The notes under the pieces: model-generated | Databases searched by the model: none | What the model was told of the DNA's origin: nothing | What the model saw: the letters and a program-made list of their open reading frames with translations, nothing else | Shown: in pieces, positions 21,744 through 32,228 of the stretch | Layout: each line of letters opens with the position of its first letter | How positions within the stretch are numbered: the first letter of the stretch is position 1 | Source of the DNA: Fistulifera solaris | Lineage: Eukaryota; Bacillariophyta; Bacillariophyceae; Naviculales; Stauroneidaceae | Direction: 5' to 3' | Assembly (NCBI GenBank): GCA_030295235.1 | Contig: AP026128.1 | Location: forward strand, 186,001-250,000 | DNA: 64,000 nt | Position numbers and translations under genes: made by a program

Positions 21744-22487
21744 CGGAATAGACTACGGAAAAATTAACCTATGTTTTTCCAAAATAACGTAAGCCGAGGA
21801 GGGAGTCCTGCTCACTGCTCACAGCTCATCTTTCATACTCTTGTCTCTTGCTTTCTTTATTTTTCATTTTATAGACAAGTTCTCTCCTTTCCGCTTTCTC
21901 CGACTCCAAAATCCGAAAGTCTTGCCGAAAGCCGAAAGGTTGATGGCCATGATCCATGATGTATAATTATGAGTCCCAAGTCCCAAGTAGCTGTTTCGTT
22001 GTTGTTTGTGGTTTCGCATGTTTTCTGATCTGTTTTGCTGTTTCGGAATCGCGGTGAAATTCCTCGGTACATTATAACGTACCAGTACGTACTGTGTACT
22101 ATATACTGTATTACCTGGTACATGATGTAGATGGTACAGTAGATGTAGTGTTGATGAGAAACTGCATCCATTTACCGTTTAGAGTTTAGATTCATGCTGC
22201 ATCAGCCAACCGACCTTCAAACTTCAAATTCCAAAGCGACTCACACACTAACACAACGAAAGGCGAAGGTAGAAGGACAGACGTACCTAGAAGCAACGAA
22301 GAAGCAACGGAAGCGGACAAACAGCGCAACAGAGCTTCTTCCCCTTCCGAAAAAACGTGAACGGAAATTTTTCGTCCCAGTAACGTGGTTTGAAACTCCG
22401 AAACGACGAATCCTGCATGAACAACATCACAGAATCACAAGCTCACAAAATCAATCTCTCATAAATTCCAATAGATAAGTTCATACA
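21744..22487. other. Intergenic, GTAC-rich stretch, promoter of next gene
   Basis: No supported gene. Between about 22068 and 22145 the sequence is unusually rich in GTAC and TGTACT motifs. An open frame at 22194-22478 has no protein-like features and is probably 5' leader of the gene at 22488. Confidence 0.4.
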
Positions 22488-23252
22488 ATGTATCATCATC
22501 AACGCTTGATCCGCAACCGTGCATCTCTTGCTATGAATGAGCAAGGGTTGATGCTTCTTCGAAATCTCGACTATGAAGAGGCAATCACATATTTCCATGA
22601 CGGCCTCAAGACCTTACTGGAGGAGAACCAGCATTGCGCACTTTTGGATGCCAAGTTCTCTTCCGAATCAGTAAAACTACTGCGTGAGAAAAAAGTCGAC
22701 GATAAGGCGTCCTTTGGATTGGCGAATCGGACAAATCTCCTCATGTCAGCTTCATATAGCCTGGATCCGATCCAAGAAATCCACAACGAGATTCTTACGC
22801 TGTTCAACAAACCTCTTTCTGTACGCGTTGAGCTTCTCGAGGAATTCTGGGATGACGATGCTGTTCAAAATCTGTTGATTGGTGTTTACTTCTACAACGC
22901 TGGTTTGGCATTTCATCTTCAAGCCCTTGCTTCGAACAACAGCGAAAGCATGTCCAAGGCCGCTGAGCATTATGCTATCTCGTATGCACGCTTTCTTGAT
23001 TGTTCCTTATACAACGGAAAAGACGTCGACGCGACGCTTGGATTACTGGTGACATCAAATAATATCGCTCACATTCATGCTTTCTGTCGGAATATGGAAC
23101 AAGTGGAAATTTGCGTCGAAGAACTAGCCAGCAAGCTGTCCAGTTTTGTCACTCAATCTGGAGAAACCCATCACGCCAACGACTGCCGCATGTTTCTTCA
23201 GAACGTTTGCTACTTTCAAGAGTCGGTCTTTTCGTCGGCGCCGGCTGCTTGA
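22488..23252 (+). CDS. TPR-like helical protein, diatom-type family (copy 1)
   Basis: A 254-residue intact frame. MNEQGLMLLRNLDYEEAITYFHDGLKTLL has the helix-turn-helix pattern of a tetratricopeptide repeat. Later helices (VYFYNAGLAFHLQAL, AAEHYAISYARFLDCS, NNIAHIHAFCRNMEQVEICVEEL) continue the pattern without strict TPR consensus. It ends CRMFLQNVCYFQESVFSSAPAA. A paralog on the opposite strand (23456-24533) shares the order and the ending (FLNICLFEKEMFSAPVA), which defines the family: N-terminal TPR unit, central NAGLA/NLGLA helix, NNxxHIHA motif, and terminal APxA. I do not recognise a named function. A scaffold or protein-binding role is only a guess from the fold. Confidence 0.8.
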   Translation: MYHHQRLIRNRASLAMNEQGLMLLRNLDYEEAITYFHDGLKTLLEENQHCALLDAKFSSESVKLLREKKVDDKASFGLANRTNLLMSASYSLDPIQEIHNEILTLFNKPLSVRVELLEEFWDDDAVQNLLIGVYFYNAGLAFHLQALASNNSESMSKAAEHYAISYARFLDCSLYNGKDVDATLGLLVTSNNIAHIHAFCRNMEQVEICVEELASKLSSFVTQSGETHHANDCRMFLQNVCYFQESVFSSAPAA

Positions 23253-23455
23253 ACTTTAGATGTAATAAATCAGTCGACGTGTAAAGTTCATTGTTATTTA
23301 CTCTAAACAACGCATATCTAAGAATTATGTAGAACAAAAATTAAAGTGGCGGGTTGTGTCTTTGATGATTTCAACTTCGATGATAACCTGTTCGTGTGCC
23401 GCAAGGTATCGATGTCGTACGCCAAGCTGTGAGTAGTTAAGGCTTTTAATCATTG

Positions 23456-24533
23456 TCATGCTACAGGTGCCGAAAACATTTCCTTTTCGAACAAACAAAT
23501 GTTAAGGAAGCAGATCATATACTCTCCTTCTGAAAGGCAAGGTTCGGCATCGGGGGGCGTTGGTAGTGCCAGGGACATCATGCGGCGTGACATTTCTTGT
23601 TTGCACCTTGTGGCTTCGTCATAGTCTTGGAAGTAAGCATGGATATGACCCAGATTATTAATGATGCTCAAAAATGGAAGAAGGAAAATGCTAGTAGAGT
23701 CCCTCAAAGACAGAAATGTGTTGTACGCCATAAGGTACATTCCGTGTGCCTTCGCCACTTTCCCTCGAATGTCCTTGCATCAAACCTTCGATATTGTAGG
23801 CCAGTCCCAAGTTGTAAACGAGTATGCCGGTTATTAGGAGGTTCCTTTTGCGTTTTTCCAGCTGTGCATTCTCGTTCCAGTACAGAGCGCGATTAAACAG
23901 GCTGAAAACGCCATCCGGAGACGCCGCGCTTCTGTGTTCAGGCACCTCGATGCTTGCAACGAGCCTCCTCCCAGACAAAGACTGTTCGTATTCTTGAGTA
24001 ACCTCCATGACGTTTTCATCATTATCGAGATCAAGTCTCAAGACCTTGATAGCATGGTGGAAGAAATTAATCGCCTCTTGGGTGTCATTTTGCTGAAGAA
24101 ACCGGATGCCCTCGCAGTTGAAATACCACACGTTCTTCAAGCTTGCGTCGCTGTTCAGCCTCGCATCCGCCAGGGGATCCGCCATGCTGGTCGTCCCCGA
24201 CGCCATCTCGGGCAAACAAGCAATCTGATCTCTCACAGATTGCATGGTTGCACACAAGTAGTTGTGATCCAAAGATTTGGAAGATCTTCTCGAAATCGAT
24301 CCTGTGTTCGTATTTTTGCGCTCCTCGTTCGTCGTGCCGGATGGTCGAAAAATCGAGACCAGCTGTTCGGAGATAAATACACTCTTGCAAAAAGTAGAAT
24401 CGATAACACGATTCTTACTTGTATCTTTTGGGGCTTCTGCTTGATTATTGACAACGAATACCGTATTGAACGTTGTACTGAATTTCACAAGGCCGGCTGA
24501 CTCTTTGTAATAAGTGAAAGATTGCAGTTGCAT
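23456..24533 (-). CDS. TPR-like helical protein, diatom-type family (copy 2), one frame break
   Basis: Paralog of 22488-23252, arranged tail to tail with it over a 203-base gap. Matching landmarks: NCEGIRFLQQNDTQEAINFFHHAIKVL against NEQGLMLLRNLDYEEAITYFHDGLKTL, VYNLGLAYNIEGL against FYNAGLAFHLQAL, NNLGHIHAYFQDYDEA against NNIAHIHAFCRNMEQV, and MFSAPVA at the end. The frame changes by one base around 23755-23766 (TTTCCC in plus orientation) between HSRE and KVAKAHGMYLMAYNTFL. Removing one base gives about 358 residues. The ATG at 24533 gives about 100 extra N-terminal residues that copy 1 lacks; the ATG at 24245 (MQSVRDQIACLPEM) may be the real start. Function unknown. Confidence 0.75.
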
Positions 24534-24974
24534 CCTACAAAAATGATGACCCGCTCCGTTTCGAAACAGTCAACCAATCACAGATGGCGGCCAGCTGGAC
24601 TGTTTTCAGGTCACGGATCCGAGATCACCTGAGTACATTCTATTGTATACTATCACCACGCAAGTCGATCATGGACTCGAATACGTCCGAAGATGAATTT
24701 GAACGTCATTACTCCGTTGTTCCTCCTTCAAGCTGTGTCAAGTATTTAGTACGCAATCTGTCCAGAAAGTGGACGTGATAAACATTACGGAGTAACAAAG
24801 TATCTCGGTGGGACATGACGTCATTTCGAACGAAAAAGGTCAACACGGTCTGTCCGGCTACGGTGGCGGAGTTTTTCTCACGCAGAAAACCATAAAAAAT
24901 TTTGTGCTGAACGCATCCTGTTATTATACCAAGCTCATTCAGCTATAATTTTCGTTTCACTTAACAGCATTCTA
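24534..24974. other. Divergent intergenic region
   Basis: No gene seen. It holds the promoters of the minus-strand TPR-like copy 2 and the plus-strand RRM gene. Confidence 0.4.
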
Positions 24975-25847
24975 ATGACAGAGAGAAGAAAGAGAAAACG
25001 AAAGGAAGTCGATAGTACAGTCGATGATGAAGAGGATGCTGGGCTTCTCGCTGCTGCCGCAGCTTGGGCCGACCATGAGGACCCAACCACGCCGAATCGA
25101 TCTTCCACTCGACCCAAAAAATTAAGCCTGCACATTACTCAGATTCCCTATGAGTGCTCGGAATTAGATATACGCTCTCACTTCGCCGCAAAGGTTGTGC
25201 AGTTCGTTTCGTACGAATGGTATACGATGAAACAGGAGGAAAGGGCAAACAATTCCGCGGTGTGGCCTTTTGCGATGTCGCCGATGAGCAGTCGTACGAG
25301 CTGGCGCTAAAGGAAATACATCGCAGTCGACTTTTGGGAAGGAAAATCAATGTTCGCCCTACCAGAACACGCGAAGAACTATCTAATATTGTCGAGCGAA
25401 CCAAAGAGATTGTGACGGAGCGAAAAAGTTGGCTCTTGCCGCCATGAATTCCGGGGAGAAAATGCCCGAGGAGTTAACGGCGAGTTCCAGCAAGAAACGA
25501 AAGAAGAGCGACAAAAAGTCTACAAAAAGTGACGGCAAGAGTACCCCGTCCAAGAACGGTGGTGAAAAGAAAGCGCCCTTCACGAAACCTGATGACAACA
25601 AAGATGATGGAGAGGGAAATCCTTCAGGAAAAGGCGTCGAAAAGAATATTTTGAAGCTGAAGAGTGAGAAGACGATGTCCTTATCGAAAAGTGGAGGCAG
25701 TAAAGGGAAATCGAAACACAATGATACAGACAAGGCGTCACTGAAAAGAGGAGAGAAAGTAAAGAAGGAAAGGAGAAACCCAAGTTAACAAAACAGCAAA
25801 GGAATAGACGTGCTGCGATCCTTGCTCAACAAAGAAATAAAAAGTAA
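24975..25847 (+). CDS. Single-RRM nucleolar-type RNA-binding protein, three frame breaks
   Basis: Restored length is about 291 residues. The N-terminus is basic with a bipartite nuclear signal (MTERRKRKRKEVD). The RRM starts at KLSLHITQIPYECSELDIRSHF and includes GCAVRFVRMVYDETGG, the RNP1-like QFRGVAFCDV and LGRKINVRPT. This is the arrangement of small ribosome-biogenesis RRM proteins such as Nop6 and RBM34. A long Lys/Ser-rich tail ends KLTKQQRNRRAAILAQQRNKK. The frame breaks at three A runs, 25190-25192, 25423-25427 and 25769-25771; adding one A at each restores AAKGCAVRF, ERKKLALAAMN and KEKPKLTKQQ. Because all three repairs give family-like sequence, I treat them as base-call deletions. 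The true stop is then at 25845-25847. A role in rRNA processing is inferred from the family. Confidence 0.8.
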
Positions 25848-25915
25848 TTCATAGCGTCTACAAATGCAATGACAAATATACAGGTCTAGATCGTTATGCT
25901 TTGTTAAAAGGACGC

Positions 25916-26635
25916 TCATGCTGTCGAATCCAGTAGAGGTTGCGATAACGCGTCGCTTCGATTCATACGATCATCCGTTGGTGCCACTTCCCGACTCTCT
26001 TCCGACATGAATTCGCAGCATGGATTACTCGTCACATGCCGCGCTTCATCCGTGATGCTATCCACTTCATCGGAAGATGAATCCAAGCCCATACGTTGAA
26101 AAAATATCGCATAACCTACCGCGAGACCTACCACAACACACAGCAGTAACTCTATCGAAAACGTCATGGTCACCAACATGAGTGTATATCCCAACAACGC
26201 TTGTGTTCCGTGCAAGACCGTCACCGAGGAACGCAGCCACAACGCCTTGGCATCCTGACCCTGCAAAGCATGAAGACGGGCCGCCCGCACCACGCGGTGT
26301 CGGAGCTTGGAAAATCCTTCGACCGACACGGCCAGAAAGAAAACACCCATCATGGCAATGTAAAATTTGGTGGACGTGTCGAGCGTCCATTCGGGGAAAA
26401 GTAAATTGAGACAAGGCTGGCGGCCGCGGAGACTGAAGCGAAATCCTGTCCACAACCCGCAATGAGATAAGCACTAAGGGTTAGTTTCAAATATACTACA
26501 GCAATTTTAGGGCCATTGCTGTTTCTTACCATCCATATACATAATCATATTGCCCATGCTACTTTGACAGAATGGAACCGAAGTCGAATTCGAGCCCCCG
26601 GCTGTCAGCATTTCCCAGTCGTTTGCAACGTCCAT
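25916..26635 (-). CDS. Ctr-type copper transporter
   Basis: Two exons, 26635-26530 and 26445-25916, around an 84-base intron (GTAAGA...GGACAG). The spliced protein has 211 residues and starts MDVANDWEML; the exon junction falls inside the Met-rich copper motif MGNMIMYMDGF. Then come PCLNLLFPEWTLDT, TM1 (FYIAMMGVFFLAVSVEGFS), TM2 and TM3 (YTLMLVTMTFSIELLLCVVV, GLAVGYAIFF) with the MxxxM-like and GxxxG signatures of Ctr proteins (MLVTMTF; GLAVG). Ctr proteins form trimeric Cu(I) uptake channels in the plasma or vacuolar membrane. The tail (40-50 residues) has CC and acidic patches. Reading exon 2 alone gives a false start in the intron, hence the choice of the spliced start. Very clear family call. 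Confidence 0.92.
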
Positions 26636-27377
26636 GGCTACAAAGATAACGGTTTTCGAGCTTTAAAAGCGGAATATGTGATTAAGAAAAATAGAAGAGG
26701 TTGCATACGAACGCTTTGAATTTTATGAAGGAGTGGCACGATTCCAAGCAATCGATCCTTCCCTACGGAGATTTTGTACTACAGCCTACGTGTCGGCCCG
26801 AGCAGCAAAACTTTTTGCAGATGTTCGCAACCTGTGCAGTTTTTCGAGTCTTGACCGAATCAACCCCAGTCCCGGGTGGTGTCGGGACGGACGACCATAG
26901 CTATAAGAAAACATAATGTGGAAACCTATCTTTACCTTTGGTGATGAAAAGCACCACCAAAGTATTGGGTGGTCGGATCATTACTACAGGACGACGCTTT
27001 GGCATCGAGAAAGCCTTTGACACGGAAAGATGATTGCTATGTTCCTCTGATTCATCATCTTAGATCGGCACCACCAAGAAGCAATAGTTAGCGACGTGTT
27101 TGAGTCATACTAGCATCCTGAATTAGACGTGTTTTCCTACTGTTTCACCTTTCGCAACTTCCAACTGAGCCTAAGACTTTTCAACGCGTTTAACTCTGAT
27201 GTACCTACATGTTTTTCCTCCCCTAAAAGTAGAAGGAGGATCTACAGGAATAGTCTATTTCTGTCATTTAAAGAAATTGTGAATTAAATTAAATTATTCG
27301 TCTACATTGTGTTTTTGATATTCAAGTGAGAAATAAAATGAGATTGATCTAAGAAAAAAAGTTGTTTGTTTGAAATG
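26636..27377. other. Intergenic, no gene seen
   Basis: No supported coding frame or RNA gene. A GGTACCACCAAG-like motif recurs (GCACCACCAA near 26950 and 27068) without clear structure. Confidence 0.4.
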
Positions 27378-27959
27378 CTACTTACCGTCATCTTCGTCGT
27401 CTTCGTCGTCATCTTCTCCAAATTTGAGAGACTTCACTGAGAACGTATCCCATCCGCCGCCCTGAGTACCCTTCGTAGGTTCAAACAAAGGTTTCAATTT
27501 GATTTCCTCTTCTTCCTCCTCGTCTTCCTCGGCGTCTCCGCTCTCTTCATCTCCACCACCTTCACTCGACTGCTCTTCTTCTCCCTCCTCTCCAGATTCT
27601 TCCTCTTCGTTGGCTTCCTCTTCCGCACTCTCCTCCTCTTCTTCTTCTTCTTCTTCATCGGCATCTTCCTCCTTCGCTGCCGATGAGCCACCGTGTTGCT
27701 TTTGGTAGGCCTCCAAACGCGCCATTCGTGCATTGTGAACCATCGTGAGATCCGCCTCGGGATCCGGACCCAATCCTTTCTCCAGTAGCCACTCGGGGTC
27801 CAATGCGGGCCAGATCACCCAGGTAAAGCCCACCAAGACGGGGAAGGCCCACGTGACCGCCGCACGTGCCCCGGCGCCCACTTTGGGGATCTGCGTCGAC
27901 ATGGATCGACTGGCGACGCGCGGAATTTGCGCCGTTACAGCTCGTCTCACTCCGAACAT
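27378..27959 (-). CDS. Acidic single-pass protein with probable mitochondrial presequence
   Basis: From the ATG at 27959 the protein (about 193 residues) begins MFGVRRAVTAQIPRVASRSM, a basic, hydroxylated, Glu-free N-terminus of mitochondrial presequence type. One hydrophobic helix follows (AVTWAFPVLVGFTWVIWPAL), then DPEWLLEKGLGPDPEADLT and a long Glu/Asp-only region. The C-terminus has KLKPLFEPTKGTQGGGWDTF and ends EDDDEDDEDDGK. The terminal codons GAT GAC GGT AAG TAG overlap a perfect GGTAAGT donor, and TTTTTTTCTTAG lies 40 bases downstream, so an alternative spliced end is possible. I do not recognise the family; an inner-membrane protein with an acidic domain is the likely topology. Confidence 0.7.
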   Translation of the reverse strand: MFGVRRAVTAQIPRVASRSMSTQIPKVGAGARAAVTWAFPVLVGFTWVIWPALDPEWLLEKGLGPDPEADLTMVHNARMARLEAYQKQHGGSSAAKEEDADEEEEEEEEESAEEEANEEEESGEEGEEEQSSEGGGDEESGDAEEDEEEEEEIKLKPLFEPTKGTQGGGWDTFSVKSLKFGEDDDEDDEDDGK

Positions 27960-29446
27960 TGTATAATTTGTTTTGACTGTATGGTTGTTCGGACAAAAAA
28001 CGTTCAATGATGCACTAATTGAGCGGTCTGTCGAAAGCGAATCATTGTCATCGTCTCGTCGTCGCGTCGCTCAACGACGCGCAAAACGTACAGCGGAACC
28101 GAGAAATGTTTAAGGTTCAGGATATGGGTTCAGATGACGTTCAAGATGACGTAAGCGTTTTTGAAGGACATCTCTTATCTTCCACGTGGAAGTATATTTG
28201 TTAGGAACAGAAAGACGCTGAAACCTGAACGCGATTCTTGACGATCTAACCAAAGCTAAAAACATCGAAATGGGATAATGACTAACTAAAAGGTCATGTT
28301 GTAAGCGACGGGATAGTAATCACTGGTTATAACTCAATCAGGTGTGTACGTATCATAGCCTAACTTTTACCTGGTACGCGGTTGGCTCGACTCCTCATCA
28401 TCCTCACCATATTTCGAAGTATTTAAATCGGTCCACTCGACAAGAATCCTCGCCTTTCGTAAATCCAAACATATTGTTCATTTCTTACGTGCACTCTGCG
28501 GCGCTTCACTCATAAAATATACCAGGTATTTTTCGGATCGGTATCCAAGGTAGCCAAAGCTGACTGAGTTGAGCTGACAGCGGACTGGTACGTTGTCTGC
28601 GGAAAGAAAGGAGCAAAAATGCATGGAGACTCATAAAAAATATTGCGTGTTGCTGCTATACTCCCTCTCTCTAGTCTAGCTTGGTATTTCCTTGTAGTTT
28701 AGCAGTTCGCATTTTCGCATTTGGTTGATAAATTTCGCATGACCTGTGACCTGTGACCTGCGACCCGGTTACCCAGCTACTTACAAAGTACCCCATACCA
28801 GGTAATGTAGTATGAAGTTACAGTTACAATGACTTAATGACTTTCATTTTTCTGCCAACATACAAAAGGCTAAAGTTGAATTTTAAAATTTAAACTGAAA
28901 CTAAGTACAAACTTTATCGATTACGATTGCAAGTACTTGTAGTGGGAGGGAACTTCAAAGCCAGAAAACCTTTATGTATTTCATTCGAGAGAGAACACAG
29001 AACACAGAACGGACGAATGACCGAAGACTACACGTATTGATTAGACATGTGGCTTTTTCACTGTAACTTGCAACTTCACTTGAGCACCTGAAGTTTACTT
29101 TACTTTCACTTTACTTGAGACTTCGGTGAGTTCACTTGAAGTACCCAACCTACGTAAATGTACGTAGGACTGCGTAGATTAGGGATGAGAGGGAAAGGGC
29201 TAACTTTCATAAGCTCAGTGCGACACCGTTTCTTACACAAAACACCATAGTAATTCATTACCGCTTAGTTCACTGTTCACTGCAAACTTCACTTGAAGGC
29301 CACTGACTTTACTTTCACTTGACTTTCACGAAAATTTTGAAAAGTCACATGTCTAGTATTGATCAATCGCCACACCGCCTCGCTTCGCAAACCTGTTGTT
29401 GTTCACAAAACACAAGAGAAAAAAATAGCGAAGGAAAAAGAGCACC
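27960..29446. other. 1.5 kb intergenic, ACTT-rich low-complexity sequence
   Basis: No gene seen. GACCTGT is tandemly repeated (GACCTGTGACCTGTGACCTG, about 28741-28760). At 29060-29340 the motif TTCACTTGA recurs at least four times among CTTTACTTTCACTT runs. The last part should include the promoter of the gene at 29447. Confidence 0.45.
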
Positions 29447-30553
29447 ATGCTTGTTACTCGAGGAACACCGATCAATTCAGATAAACCAGCATCGTTGACG
29501 AAATCAAGCAATGAGTCCCTAAGATCACTTTTGAGCAAGACCTGGCAAGGCGTTTCGAAACGTGGCCAAGCCGCTCGAGATCAGGCGTCCACCACATCTA
29601 CGGTCCAAGAGAATGAGGGCAGCTTAGAAGGCAAGGAGGAACAGGAACAATCGCTATTGTTTGAACAGTTGCATCACTCGCTCAGTCGCGTTTCGTCTTC
29701 ACGAAGTTTTTCGGTTTATGATGAAAACAGTGACGATTTGCACGACGATCAAAAAGCGTGCGCTGGGGACGCACTTAGCAAGCGATGCAAAAAGAAGGAG
29801 GAAGACGCCAATGGAGAGGATAAGCTTCGAAGGCGCAGCACCATGAAAAGACAAGAAAGCCAGCGCGTCGTACGGCGAAGGAATTCAATTACTGTCATGT
29901 CCACAGAGACTTTCAAATATGAATCTGAAAAGGACGCTTTTCGTCACGATCTCGATGCAAGTTCACAACACAGCTTGACTAATGCGGCTCGGAGTGATCG
30001 ACGTCGAACAACAAGACCTCGTAGGCATTCATTGGGATACGGAACGCCTTCGCCACAGTTGTCAACTGAACCTTCCGAATTCAAGGATATGATGCAAAAA
30101 CGCTTGGACCGCATCGAACAACAAAAGAACAATTCGGATCTTTCCTTCAACTGCAGCCAACCCAATCTGTACGGGTATGAAGGCGAAGGATGGCACGATT
30201 CGAGCTCGAATTTGAACTTGGACTCGCACGGAAAGCGTCGATGCGGTCGTCGGGCCCGTCGGCATTCGATCGGGAGTGTTTCTACATATGAAGGGAGTGC
30301 GCTGCAGAGTAAAGGGACCACAAACGTCGATCCTGATTATGGCTATGAGGATCCGGATGCTTTGCCAGCAGACTATGACGATTTCGCACCAACGGGGCGC
30401 CAGGTGCGGCATGCGCCAAGACGAGTGAGACGATTGTCGATAGGGCACTCCGTCGAGAAGAATGTGGAAGACGACCAATTTTTGGACTCAGCTGTTGATC
30501 AACAGAGAGTAGCGGCGCCGAGAAGAGAAAGAAGACGTTCAATGCACTTTTAA
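29447..30553 (+). CDS. RRxS-repeat protein (tandem family, member 1)
   Basis: A 368-residue intact frame, intronless, predicted largely disordered (Ser, Arg, Asp, Gln-rich). Near the N-terminus is SNESLRSLLSKTWQGVSKRG, which aligns with LRSILVRTVSWRRSKKP and LRAMLMKTMSWRGFKKP of the two genes downstream. The protein has at least six basic Ser motifs: RRRSTMKRQES, RRRNSITVM, RPRRHSLGYG, RRARRHSIGSV, RRVRRLSIGHS and RRERRRSMHF at the very end. RRxS-hydrophobic is a consensus for basophilic kinases and 14-3-3 docking; that these are used so is inference. No domain is recognised. Low-similarity relatives are expected only in diatoms. Confidence 0.75.
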   Translation: MLVTRGTPINSDKPASLTKSSNESLRSLLSKTWQGVSKRGQAARDQASTTSTVQENEGSLEGKEEQEQSLLFEQLHHSLSRVSSSRSFSVYDENSDDLHDDQKACAGDALSKRCKKKEEDANGEDKLRRRSTMKRQESQRVVRRRNSITVMSTETFKYESEKDAFRHDLDASSQHSLTNAARSDRRRTTRPRRHSLGYGTPSPQLSTEPSEFKDMMQKRLDRIEQQKNNSDLSFNCSQPNLYGYEGEGWHDSSSNLNLDSHGKRRCGRRARRHSIGSVSTYEGSALQSKGTTNVDPDYGYEDPDALPADYDDFAPTGRQVRHAPRRVRRLSIGHSVEKNVEDDQFLDSAVDQQRVAAPRRERRRSMHF

Positions 30554-31106
30554 CTCTATAGTAGCCAACGTTATGATCGGATATTGGAACAAACTCAAAC
30601 TGTGACGGACTGTGAATCTTTGTGACGCCCTGACCTAAAATATATACACACCCACTCAAAGTCACTACTCGTAGTCTAGCTATTAACCATCACGCGATCA
30701 GAGTTGGTTGACAAGGTACTGTGTTAAAAAATACAGCAAATTTAGGTTATCGGTTCCCTTGGCTTCTTCGTAGATAATAGAGTCTTGGATCTATTCGTGA
30801 CAGGAATTCTTTCTGTCGTTCCGCCGCAAAATCACGATTTAGATAGTGGCCTTATCACTTTTCTGTGTACATGAAAAACTATAGTGCGTTTTTTGTGTAG
30901 CATACAGAGTAAGTCGATCTCGTCGTTCCTTCGGACGAGTTCGTGATGATGATGCCATTATTGCAGTGCAACCTATTGGGTTGACTATTCATTCGAATGA
31001 TTTGCACAGCAATCAATATAGTGCTAAAGTAATAAGCTAATCTCGCCAGCTCTTGCGACAGAATTTGCCATGGATCCGGAAGAAGTGAACGAAATCACAA
31101 ACTCGA
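30554..31106. other. Intergenic between tandem family members
   Basis: No gene seen. It holds the 3' region of member 1 and the promoter of member 2. An ATG at 31071 opens a different frame that ends after 42 codons. Confidence 0.4.
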
Positions 31107-32228
31107 ATGATGAATCTTCGGATCTACCGGCCAACATGTGTCAAAGATCGCATCATGGCTTTCGCCATCCCCGCCAATCCAATGAATCGACTTCGTGAGA
31201 AAGGAGAACTTCTCTCATGGAGTGCACACGCACGTGAAATCAACCTTCGTTCGATATTGGTTCGAACAGTTTCGTGGAGGCGATCGAAAAAGCCCGAAGA
31301 CGAAAGCGGCGATGCCCAAAGCGACGATGATTCTGTAGGAGCGAACGACAATGCAACGCAACAGGCTACAGTCGATCACACTCTATCCTTAGGTGAATTT
31401 TCACTTTTGAAAATGGCTAAGAATTCCTTTCATAACTCTTTGTCAGACGAGAGTTTTGAGGGTGAAGATAGTCTTACTTTCGGTTGGTCCTTTGACGACC
31501 TTTCGAACGAGGAAAGTGATCACAAACCGAAGCTCAAAAATGCCGGCTGCTCGAACGAGGATGATAGCGATGACGACAAAGATAATGTGATACATCAACC
31601 CCCTCTTCGAGCCACTCGACATCTCGAACGACAGACCAGCAGGAGACGAAGAAAACAAAGCAAAGGTCAGAACTACAGCTTGGCGTCGGCGCTGGATCTG
31701 TACGCATCTTTTGACAGCTTGGATTCGGCGTCCTCTCACGAAGAAATTTTGAATAATACGAGTGATTCACTGGAGCTGGGGTCGTCTCGTCATAGTGTTG
31801 GACGATGTGCACGACGCCGTAGCACGCACAATCGTCATCTACATCAATTGCCTCGACACAGGCAGCAATCCTTGTCGACGTCCTCCGATCCCTCGGCCGA
31901 CTACCCTCGTAAATCTGTGTTGCAGAAGCGAATCGACAACAATCTCAAAGCTCAGTCGCAGCATTCGGTGTCGACGACTCGCGTAAACCCAAGATATGTT
32001 GTGGTGACATCGGATTCATCCGGATCAGGTACACTTAAGTGCGAGTCCGGCTTATCGCGCGAAGCACGATCAAAGGAGCAGCTAATGGCAGCCAAGACAT
32101 CCAAGCACCCTCGTTTCATCGTCGTGGAATCGGGACCCAAGGATGAATTTGACAAGGGGGATAAGCAATACAGTCGGCGTGGCCGACGAAGAAGATCTCT
32201 CACTGGAGAGAAGTCTCATAGCGTTTAG
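31107..32228 (+). CDS. RRxS-repeat protein (tandem family, member 2)
   Basis: A 373-residue intact frame. It shares with member 3 (33039-34139) the blocks LRSILVRTVSWRRSKKP, SFHNSLSDESFEGED, SSRHSVGRCARRRSTHNRHL, DPSADYPRKSVLQKRIDNNL, HSVSTTRVNPRYVVV, KHPRFIVVES and the C-terminus SRRGRRRRSLTGEKSHSV. Acidic blocks (NEDDSDDDKDN) alternate with Arg-rich ones. The start is uncertain: the ATG pair at 31107 is used here, but MAFAIPANPMNRLREK at 31155 would fit the paralog better. No named domain; probably a phosphorylated disordered protein. It lies in the same orientation as its neighbours, so the trio arose by tandem duplication. Confidence 0.75.
   Translation: MMNLRIYRPTCVKDRIMAFAIPANPMNRLREKGELLSWSAHAREINLRSILVRTVSWRRSKKPEDESGDAQSDDDSVGANDNATQQATVDHTLSLGEFSLLKMAKNSFHNSLSDESFEGEDSLTFGWSFDDLSNEESDHKPKLKNAGCSNEDDSDDDKDNVIHQPPLRATRHLERQTSRRRRKQSKGQNYSLASALDLYASFDSLDSASSHEEILNNTSDSLELGSSRHSVGRCARRRSTHNRHLHQLPRHRQQSLSTSSDPSADYPRKSVLQKRIDNNLKAQSQHSVSTTRVNPRYVVVTSDSSGSGTLKCESGLSREARSKEQLMAAKTSKHPRFIVVESGPKDEFDKGDKQYSRRGRRRRSLTGEKSHSV

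Noticed and set aside
22062-22145. GTAC-rich stretch as a functional array
   Set aside because: Spacing is irregular and the sequence looks like simple low-complexity DNA.
22194-22478. Open frame upstream of the first TPR-like gene
   Set aside because: Composition and lack of conservation suggest 5' leader.
26350-26532. Minus-strand frame MVRNSNGPKIAVV... and the start MWTGFRF for the copper transporter
   Set aside because: Both read through the intron at 26446-26529; splicing restores the Met-rich motif MYMDGF.
27499-27708. Plus-strand poly-Ser open frame
   Set aside because: It is the mirror of the Glu/Asp-rich tract of the minus-strand gene and has no independent support.
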